Part shown: piece after piece, positions 6,449 through 11,360 of the stretch | Numbering within the stretch: the first letter of the stretch is position 1 | Layout of the letters: every line of letters starts with the position of its first letter | From: Planctomycetota bacterium | GTDB taxonomy: Bacteria; Planctomycetota; Phycisphaerae; Sedimentisphaerales; Anaerohalosphaeraceae | Assembly (NCBI GenBank): GCA_021160785.1 | Contig: JAGHBX010000131.1 | Location: 1 to 11,360, forward strand | Length of the DNA stretch: 11,360 nt | Reading direction: 5' to 3' | Made by a program: the position numbers and the translations under genes | Notes under the pieces: generated by a model | Seen by the model: only the letters and a program-made list of their open reading frames with translations | The model's database searches: none | Told to the model about the DNA's origin: nothing

Positions 6449-7408
6449 ATGGATTCTTTCAACCGCGCCAAACTCGCCGCAAACTTGTTCAGCAGGTATG
6501 AAGGCAATCCGATCCTGACCGCAAAGAACTGGCCTTATCCGATCAACTCCGTTTTCAACCCCGCCGCAATCAGGATCAATGGCGAGGTATTACTCCTCAA
6601 TCGCGTCGAGGAGCTTCGGGGCTTTTCGCATCTAACCTGCGCCCGGAGCAAAGACGGCCTGACCGATTGGGTCATCGACGAAATGCCGACCATGAAAGCC
6701 GACTCCGGCAACAAGGAAGAGCGATGGGGTTTGGAGGACCCGCGTATCGTCTGGCTCGAAGAGCAAAAGCAGTTCGCCATTACATACGTGTCCTTCAGCG
6801 AGGGCGGGCCAATCGTCTCGCTGGCCATCACCCGCAATTTCAAAACATTCGCCCGCTTGGGCGGCATGCTCCCCCCCGAGGATAAAGACGCCTGCCTGTT
6901 CCCCAGGCGATTCAACGGAAGATTCGCACTCATCCACAGACCAATTGTACGCGGCGAAGCCCATATATGGCTCAGCCTTTCACCAGACCTCAAACACTGG
7001 GGCGACCACAGGGTCCTGCTCAAGACCAGGACCGCATTCTGGGACGGAGCGCGGATCGGACTGGCCTGCCAGCCAATAGAATTATCCGAAGGCTGGCTCA
7101 TACTCTATCACGGCGTCCGCGTCACAACCGCCAGCCAGATATACCGCATAGGGATGGCCCTCCTGGACAAGAACGAACCCTGGCGAGTCCTGCGAAGAGG
7201 CGAGGAATGGGTACTTGGACCGAGAGAGGAATACGAACGTGTAGGCGATGTCAACGACGTTACATTCGTCACCGGCGGAGTCATCATGCCCGAAAACAAT
7301 CAGCTTTACGTCTATTACGGCGCAGCAGACGACAAAGTGGCAGTAGCAATGGCCGACATGGACAGCATACACGAATACATAATGGCATGCCCCCAAGTAA
7401 ACCAGTAG
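6449..7408 (+). CDS. Glycoside hydrolase family 130 protein (beta-mannoside phosphorylase-like)
   Basis: Characterised GH130 enzymes are five-bladed beta-propellers. Most phosphorolyse beta-1,4- or beta-1,2-linked mannosides, releasing mannose 1-phosphate; some members hydrolyse instead. The 319-aa product shows the family pattern: N-P-A-A-I at 37-41, the catalytic-aspartate motif G-L-E-D-P-R-I at 94-100, D-K-D-A-C-L-F-P-R-R at 145-154, H-R-P at 163-165, G-A-R-I-G at 200-204, L-Y-H-G-V at 219-223, T-G-G-V at 275-278 and Y-Y-G-A-A-D-D at 289-295. The His, Arg and Lys residues in these blocks include those that bind phosphate in phosphorylase members, which favours a phosphorylase; linkage specificity cannot be read. 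There is no signal peptide, so it acts in the cytoplasm on imported oligosaccharides. The ATG follows GTGAGG with 5 nt spacing. Neither a transporter nor a mannanase is adjacent. Confidence 0.9.
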   Translation: MDSFNRAKLAANLFSRYEGNPILTAKNWPYPINSVFNPAAIRINGEVLLLNRVEELRGFSHLTCARSKDGLTDWVIDEMPTMKADSGNKEERWGLEDPRIVWLEEQKQFAITYVSFSEGGPIVSLAITRNFKTFARLGGMLPPEDKDACLFPRRFNGRFALIHRPIVRGEAHIWLSLSPDLKHWGDHRVLLKTRTAFWDGARIGLACQPIELSEGWLILYHGVRVTTASQIYRIGMALLDKNEPWRVLRRGEEWVLGPREEYERVGDVNDVTFVTGGVIMPENNQLYVYYGAADDKVAVAMADMDSIHEYIMACPQVNQ

Positions 7409-7607
7409 ACCCGCCCCCAACCCAGCCTGCACTCCCATGCGTTCTATACAGACCGCTCAACTACGACCGCCAGACAAGCCTTCTTAAAACGGTACTGCGG
7501 ACCCTGAGTTTGCTTAGTAAAACTTCGACATTCGATTCTGGTACCTTAAATTAACCCGATCGATCGAAGCGGCGGCGAAAGCAACGATCATCTTGATGTG
7601 TATGGTA

Positions 7608-9224
7608 TCAGCCTTCGATCAGAGTGATGTCCTCAGTAGGCTTTTTGTATTTTTTCTTCACAATATACGATTTTGTATCGTCCACCATCTGCTGCGTGAT
7701 GTTGTAATGATACTTTCGGTAATCATTCACCGTGATCTCTCCCACACGAAAGAAACCCCACTTGTCAAAAAAGTTCGTCAGATCCAGCTTCGCCACATCA
7801 CAGCAGATCTTAACAAACTCAAACTGGTTACGAATCGAATCGTTCCCACGACCCGCATCCGGGCGGCGGCGCATCTGCTCCATCACGTCGGCATAAAAGT
7901 CGGGCCTGCCGTTTCTCGAGAAATAGAGATGAAGCTGCCAAAAAGGAACCAGGCGGTCGAATACATTCTTGTATTCCAAATAGGAAATCCTTGGTTCCGC
8001 TTCAATAATGTTCTTACGGGCTGAAGCATAATTCTTCTGGGCCTTGAGGCGACTCTTGTTGCCCATGCCGGTGACCGTATACATCGAGAAGATGTTGCAA
8101 CTGACCTCCGTCATGCCCCCCCAGGTCATTTGCGGACGCATTTGCAACACGTGCCCCACCTCGTGGCTGAAACCCCAACATGGATCACCGGAAATCACTA
8201 CCTTCGGATCGGCCACCTTGCGCATGGTCCCCTTGTTACCAAGGTACGCCACGCCATCGCCGTCGCGGAACATGTAGTAATTGAAGTTCACACGAGCCAG
8301 GATACGATTTTTGGGCACCTTCTTGTACTTCACCAACCCCATTAACGTGTAATGATGATTGAGCATCGCGTCGTAGTTATTGATCAACTCGGCGCCCTTG
8401 CCGCGGGTGTACACATTAAACCACTCCACCGGATAGGCGACCTGGATATGCTTGCCGCGTGCGTCCATGATGGGGCTCACCGCCTGATCCAACAGACGGT
8501 CCCAATCGGCATTCGTGTGCTTCGAGATGTCGAAGAATCCGTTTACCCTGCCCGTTGGAAAGTGAACGGACACCTTGGGCGCTTTTTCAGCATGGTCGTC
8601 AAAATAGCTCACATACACATTACCGCCCTTTTTGACGCTGATAACATTCACACCCTCTTCGAGCGCGATCCGCTGCTTATGCAGGCCCCATCCATTAGGA
8701 TCTTTTGTTGGATTAATTCCTTTGGCCGGTTTGCGCATCCAGTCCGGAATCAGCAGCGAAAGCTTCTTGCCGGCGGTCTTGCCCACGAATACCGCGTGTT
8801 CACCCGGTTCCAGGCAAATGCCGGTGATGTTCTCATAACGGCTGAAGCCGTCGCCCAGCTTCAGGGTACGGCCCAATTCGCGGGGTGAAGGATACGCCTC
8901 GTAGCTGGCCGCTCGATATGTCTTGTCATATGTTCCGCTTAGCATCTGGGCAGCCACCGTCTTGAGCATATCACTCTTGAAATCCTCCAGATCCTTCAAC
9001 TTCACGCTCGTCTTCAACTTACTGCAACTGGTATCGCTAAAGAACGTCATGTCGGCCTTCAGCGACGCTATATCGTTTGTGGCAATACGAGGAGTCGACT
9101 CGACCGTGGCGGGACTGTTCGCCGGAGGCACAGTCTTCTTCTGCAATGCCGCCGACGAGATGGTGGCCGGCACAAACAATATCATCAAAAAAGAAATGTG
9201 TCTTACACCAGTTCTGGTAATCAT
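7608..9224 (-). CDS. Secreted M60-like zinc metallopeptidase (enhancin/mucinase-type)
   Basis: This is a 538-aa exported protein with a signal peptide (basic 4-9, hydrophobic 10-20, likely cleavage after S-S-A or S-S-A-A near 25-26). The zinc site is H-E-V-G-H at 354-358 with a third ligand Glu373 in G-G-M-T-E. This fits the HExxHx(8-28)E pattern of peptidase family M60 (PF13402 gluzincins), whose characterised members cleave glycosylated proteins such as mucins. Residues about 85-230 form a beta-rich N-terminal region before the catalytic part (about 260-500), with W-G-F-F-R-V near 489-494, a C-terminal feature I associate with this family. It likely acts in the periplasm or outside the cell. 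The start is secure: AAGGAG lies 7 nt before the ATG. The gene converges on the GH130 gene with a 199-bp gap holding no clear terminator. Its substrate, host mucin or environmental glycoprotein, is unknown. Confidence 0.88.
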   Translation of the reverse strand: MITRTGVRHISFLMILFVPATISSAALQKKTVPPANSPATVESTPRIATNDIASLKADMTFFSDTSCSKLKTSVKLKDLEDFKSDMLKTVAAQMLSGTYDKTYRAASYEAYPSPRELGRTLKLGDGFSRYENITGICLEPGEHAVFVGKTAGKKLSLLIPDWMRKPAKGINPTKDPNGWGLHKQRIALEEGVNVISVKKGGNVYVSYFDDHAEKAPKVSVHFPTGRVNGFFDISKHTNADWDRLLDQAVSPIMDARGKHIQVAYPVEWFNVYTRGKGAELINNYDAMLNHHYTLMGLVKYKKVPKNRILARVNFNYYMFRDGDGVAYLGNKGTMRKVADPKVVISGDPCWGFSHEVGHVLQMRPQMTWGGMTEVSCNIFSMYTVTGMGNKSRLKAQKNYASARKNIIEAEPRISYLEYKNVFDRLVPFWQLHLYFSRNGRPDFYADVMEQMRRRPDAGRGNDSIRNQFEFVKICCDVAKLDLTNFFDKWGFFRVGEITVNDYRKYHYNITQQMVDDTKSYIVKKKYKKPTEDITLIEG

Positions 9225-9471
9225 CTTGTATCTCCTTCTTTAGTTTTTGTTTCTCTAACGCAATCTTGAGTCATGCATTCGAAATCTCAAGGAATAGTCA
9301 GACCGCTTGTCACACTCACAGTTTACAGTGCAATTCGTTTTGAATCCACTGAACTGATATTATCGAACATAATGACTTGGAATGCAACCCCATTGCGTGC
9401 TGATAAAGGGGTAAATTTAAGGTGTCAGTAACGAATGGCGGTTCCTTAAGCAATAATGCCTGTATGGGTAG

Positions 9472-9498
9472 CTCTCGGTGTCCTCGGTGGCAAAAAAA
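9472..9498 (-). repeat. Candidate dispersed repeat (GCCACCGAGGACACCGAGAG)
   Basis: Read on the minus strand, seven T residues precede GCCACCGAGGACACCGAGAG, which contains a tandem ACCGAGG/ACACCGAG motif. Its two translations, F-F-A-T-E-D-T-E and F-F-C-H-R-G-H-R-E, look like those of many spurious short proteins that I associate with a CACAGAGGACACAGAG-like intergenic repeat in several phyla. Only one copy is in the window, so repeat status is inferred. Confidence 0.4.
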
Positions 9499-9543
9499 CT
9501 GCGCCAATCATCCTTGTGAGCGAAGTTTTCGTAACGAACATAC

Positions 9544-9572
9544 TTGCCCGCCAATCCGGCTGCATGTATAAT
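9544..9572 (+). promoter_or_regulatory. Predicted promoter of the small exported protein gene
   Basis: TTGCCC (9544-9549; 4/6 match) and a perfect TATAAT (9567-9572) are separated by exactly 17 nt. Transcription would begin near 9579 and give a leader of about 69 nt before the ATG at 9648. The palindrome TTCGTAACGAA (9528-9538) sits just upstream of the -35 and could be an operator. Confidence 0.55.
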
Positions 9573-9647
9573 CAGCGTGTTCGAGGCAAGGCGGTCTCTG
9601 TTTGACACACAGCGGACCGATCGTGGGCATTTGGAAAGGAGTTGAGT

Positions 9648-10142
9648 ATGCTCGTTTACTTCACCCTTATTATGTTGGGCGTCTTGCCAAACCAGGCCCA
9701 ATTCACCAATGACAAGGCCTCTGTCGTCGTGAACGTTTCCTCAAATATCTACACGTACACTGTCTCCAATAACACCACTGACCCTGTCGTCGGATTTGAA
9801 ATCGCCGAGCACGCCTGCTACAACTTCAAGACGCCCGAAAGATGGGAAAGCGACACATCGGGGGGCACGTTCAAATGCTGGACAGAGGACTCCTTCTTCG
9901 CAATCACCCCGAACAAGGCCGGCAAGTTTTCTCTCCGCGTCAGCAGTAACGGGGCGGTGCTCGGGACGGCAACGGTCCGGCTGAAATTTCAATCCGGCGC
10001 CGCCGCGAGTATTCCCGGTGTCTGGGCGCCGGTCCGCGAACCGGAAACCAGCGCTATTTTTGTCGCAGCCGCCATGCTTGTTATCATCGCCGCCCATATC
10101 CTGATACTCACTCTGAGAGACCGCCGAAACCGCAAATGTTAA
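9648..10142 (+). CDS. Small exported protein with C-terminal exosortase-like sorting tail
   Basis: I do not recognise a named family. The 164-aa product starts with a short hydrophobic signal peptide (1-18, cleavage probably after Asn-Gln-Ala). A beta-sandwich-like region of about 100 residues follows, with Y-T-Y-T-V-S-N-N at 35-42, two cysteines (Cys57, Cys77) that could form a disulfide, and a W-T-E-D-S-F-F segment. It ends with P-V-R-E-P-E-T (128-134), a hydrophobic segment (about 136-155) and a basic R-D-R-R-N-R-K cluster with a final Cys. A Pro/Glu motif, one hydrophobic helix and an Arg cluster at the very C-terminus is the layout of PEP-CTERM-type exosortase substrates, although E-P-E-T is not a canonical V-P-E-P. 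The start at 9648 is preferred over an in-frame TTG at 9642 because GGAAAGGAG lies 6 nt before it. It overlaps the opposing EpsI-like gene by 4 nt. A plain single-pass membrane protein remains possible. Confidence 0.75.
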   Translation: MLVYFTLIMLGVLPNQAQFTNDKASVVVNVSSNIYTYTVSNNTTDPVVGFEIAEHACYNFKTPERWESDTSGGTFKCWTEDSFFAITPNKAGKFSLRVSSNGAVLGTATVRLKFQSGAAASIPGVWAPVREPETSAIFVAAAMLVIIAAHILILTLRDRRNRKC

Positions 10143-10879
10143 CGACGGCCTAATTGACCGGTATCCGGCAGATACTGGTCCAGCAGAACCGGCGTCGATT
10201 CGGCAAGCAGTTGCCTGGCGATCTCGGTCGCCTTGCTCGGGTCGCCGTCTTTCGGATAAGTCGCACTGGCTTCAATCTTTGCAAAGTAACAATATTTGTT
10301 CCCGGGCATACCGAGCACCCATCTGACCTGCTCACGTGTTCTGCGGAACTTGCCCTCCACAACAAAGAAGAATATCACGATTCGGTTTCCAGTCCCGACC
10401 TTGAGGTCCACCAGCGTCGCTTGGACCGGAGTCTGTTGGGACGAGATGCCCGGTAGATCAAGCTGTATGGCAGTCTTCGCCTTGACAATGGCGCCGGCCT
10501 GGCGATAACACACATCCGGCGTGTGCGCAACTTTGTCGCGTGGATCGCTGTAGTACATAGCCGTCAGATAAGCCGTTTTCAGGCCTTCGGACGGATACTT
10601 TCTGGCCAGCATCACTATCACATATTCTTCAGTTCCTATCTCATCGGCAGTTTCCTCCGTGCGCAGCTTCCACTCTTTTTGGAAACCCGCAAGATTTGTT
10701 GTATCGAACTTTCTCAGCGAACGTTTCATCCCGATCGTTTCCTTGGCATAATACTTGCTCAGCATAGCCATTCCGGGCCGCAACCCCAACGCCGCCGCCG
10801 CAAGAATCACCGCCGACAGAACGAATCGCACCGACAACAGTCCACGCCGAACATCACTCTTACCGCTTTCTTTATGCAT
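10139..10879 (-). CDS. Exosortase-associated EpsI family protein (DUF3485)
   Basis: EpsI/DUF3485 proteins accompany or are fused to exosortases in exopolysaccharide-linked protein-sorting systems; their precise role is unsettled. The 246-aa product has one N-terminal membrane segment (about 17-33, after a basic stretch), placing the rest outside the cytoplasm. The family signature is D-P-R-D-K-V-A-H-T-P-D-V-C-Y-R-Q-A-G-A at 112-130, with the conserved His119, Pro121 and Cys124 of the H-x-P-x-x-C-Y motif. A beta-rich segment, I-V-I-F-F-F-V-V-E-G-K, lies at 167-177. Its ATG lies inside the last codons of the upstream exosortase-like gene (8-nt overlap, GGAGG 9 nt upstream), so translation is probably coupled. 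The usual Gly-Trp after the C-Y motif is Gly-Ala here. Its 3' end meets the small exported protein gene, with stop codons sharing 4 nt. Confidence 0.85.
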   Translation of the reverse strand: MHKESGKSDVRRGLLSVRFVLSAVILAAAALGLRPGMAMLSKYYAKETIGMKRSLRKFDTTNLAGFQKEWKLRTEETADEIGTEEYVIVMLARKYPSEGLKTAYLTAMYYSDPRDKVAHTPDVCYRQAGAIVKAKTAIQLDLPGISSQQTPVQATLVDLKVGTGNRIVIFFFVVEGKFRRTREQVRWVLGMPGNKYCYFAKIEASATYPKDGDPSKATEIARQLLAESTPVLLDQYLPDTGQLGRR

Positions 10880-11360
10880 CGGTTACATCCTCCGCAAGAC
10901 AGATCTGTTCCTGTTCAACCTCCGTAAAAAGGTTCACCTTAAACGAACTGACGATCGCAAACAGACCGTAGGCAACAAGCAGCGAGCCAACGGCCGATAC
11001 ATTCCTGGCGACAGAACTCGTCGGCGCCGGGCGTGCGTAAATGGCGATCAGCCCCCAGAACACCAACTGGACAAGATTTGCAAACAAAACAACAGGTCCC
11101 GCTGCGGCCGCAATCACAACAAGCCGTCCAGGCGACCTTTTCCTGCAAAACGCAACAAATACGCCGATCGAAGCAAAAACGAGTAATAGCTTAGCTCCAC
11201 GATTCGATTCGCCAAGCGCCACAACGCCCCTGCCGGCATCCGAATAGAAAAACAGATCCACGCCCTCTTGCGTGATGCTAACTCCGGGCAACTGGTCCAG
11301 GATTCCTTTAGCGGCGCTGATAGTATAGGTCTCCGGATGAATAATCAGAGTCACATACAG
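10872..11360 (-). CDS. Exosortase/archaeosortase-like membrane protein, C-terminal part, apparently lacking catalytic residues
   Basis: The frame is open to the window edge, so only the last 162 residues are seen; a GTG at 11354 is probably internal. The hydrophobic profile and order match the C-terminal half of exosortases: an amphipathic stretch I-L-D-Q-L-P-G-V-S-I (20-29), a helix starting at about 48, a basic loop C-R-K-R-S-P-G-R (72-79), a helix ending F-A-N-L-V-Q-L-V (93-100), a short outside loop and a last helix (125-140). Active exosortases have Cys in an E-A-C-x-G-x-R context before the first of these helices, Arg in A-N-x-x-R, and His before the last helix. Here the corresponding blocks read G-E-S-N-R-G (50-55), A-N-L-V-Q (94-98) and A-R-N-V-S (118-122), so all three residues appear replaced. 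It is cotranscribed with the EpsI-like gene, overlapping it by 8 nt. An unrelated multi-pass protein is possible but less likely given that partner. Confidence 0.68.
   Translation of the reverse strand: MYVTLIIHPETYTISAAKGILDQLPGVSITQEGVDLFFYSDAGRGVVALGESNRGAKLLLVFASIGVFVAFCRKRSPGRLVVIAAAAGPVVLFANLVQLVFWGLIAIYARPAPTSSVARNVSAVGSLLVAYGLFAIVSSFKVNLFTEVEQEQICLAEDVTDA

Larger units (their letters stand above)
9225..9647. other. 423-bp intergenic region between divergent M60-like and small exported protein genes
   Basis: No convincing gene is present; minus-strand frames over 9316-9507 and 9417-9701 look spurious. The part next to the M60-like gene holds its strong ribosome site but no convincing promoter. 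The middle holds a CACCGAGGACACCGAG-type repeat (9472-9498, minus-strand sense) and an 11-bp near-perfect palindrome, TTCGTAACGAA (9528-9538). The right part holds a good promoter for the downstream gene (9544-9572). Confidence 0.6.

Noticed and set aside
7562..7620. Inverted repeat GATCGAAG…CTTCGATC between the GH130 and M60-like gene ends
   Set aside because: The arms are only 8 bp with a 43-nt loop, one arm is inside coding sequence, and no T run follows, so it is probably chance.
8352..8888. Plus-strand frames opposite the M60-like gene (also 7593-8024)
   Set aside because: They are antisense shadows of a gene with signal peptide, zinc site and ideal ribosome site; no motifs or ribosome sites of their own.
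9417..9701. A 94-codon minus-strand frame across the M60/exported-protein gap
   Set aside because: It overlaps the predicted promoter and 5' end of the plus-strand gene, contains the repeat-derived F-F-A-T-E-D-T-E string and has no family pattern.

Overview
The window looks like a chromosomal segment of an environmental, polysaccharide-using Gram-negative bacterium, most likely Planctomycetota and possibly Phycisphaerae. This is an inference from the gene mix: an exosortase/EpsI pair, a GH130 enzyme, an exported M60-like metallopeptidase, a stand-alone radical SAM protein of the TIGR03960 type, and moderately GC-rich coding with Shine-Dalgarno (SD) sites on only some genes. No rRNA, tRNA, CRISPR array or recognisable insertion sequence was seen.

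Layout. At the left edge is the 3' part of a large unrecognised protein, probably an (alpha/alpha)-barrel carbohydrate-active enzyme (3-1496, +). It converges on a membrane-anchored FAD:protein FMN transferase, ApbE (1554-2657, -). apbE diverges from a radical SAM gene (2749-4542, +) across a compact intergenic region. The two predicted promoters there overlap in their -35 elements, and the radical SAM mRNA is predicted to be leaderless. The radical SAM gene overlaps tail-to-tail with a LOG family gene (4536-5234, -). Upstream of that gene on the same strand lies endonuclease III, nth (5408-6091, -), with a terminator-like GC-rich hairpin between them. A 357-bp non-coding stretch with a degenerate dispersed repeat and a hairpin precedes a GH130 glycoside phosphorylase/hydrolase gene (6449-7408, +). 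Next comes a secreted M60-like zinc metallopeptidase (7608-9224, -).

The right end (about 9.5-11.36 kb) is the most interesting part. A small exported protein (9648-10142, +) has its own good promoter and SD. It ends in an E-P-E-T sequence, a hydrophobic segment and a basic cluster, the layout of an exosortase (PEP-CTERM-like) sorting tail. It converges, with a 4-nt stop-codon overlap, on a translationally coupled pair: an EpsI/DUF3485 protein (10139-10879, -) and the C-terminal half of an exosortase-like membrane protein (10872-11360, -, cut by the window edge). In that exosortase-like protein the positions expected to hold the catalytic Cys, Arg and His appear to be Glu/Ser, Gln and Arg. 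It may therefore be a catalytically inactive or mechanistically different relative that still travels with an EpsI partner and a plausible substrate.

Functionally, most of the window is a patchwork of independently transcribed housekeeping genes (nth, LOG, radical SAM, apbE) and glycan/protein-degrading genes. Only the exosortase-like/EpsI pair is clearly an operon. All family assignments rest on motifs read by eye; no database search was run.
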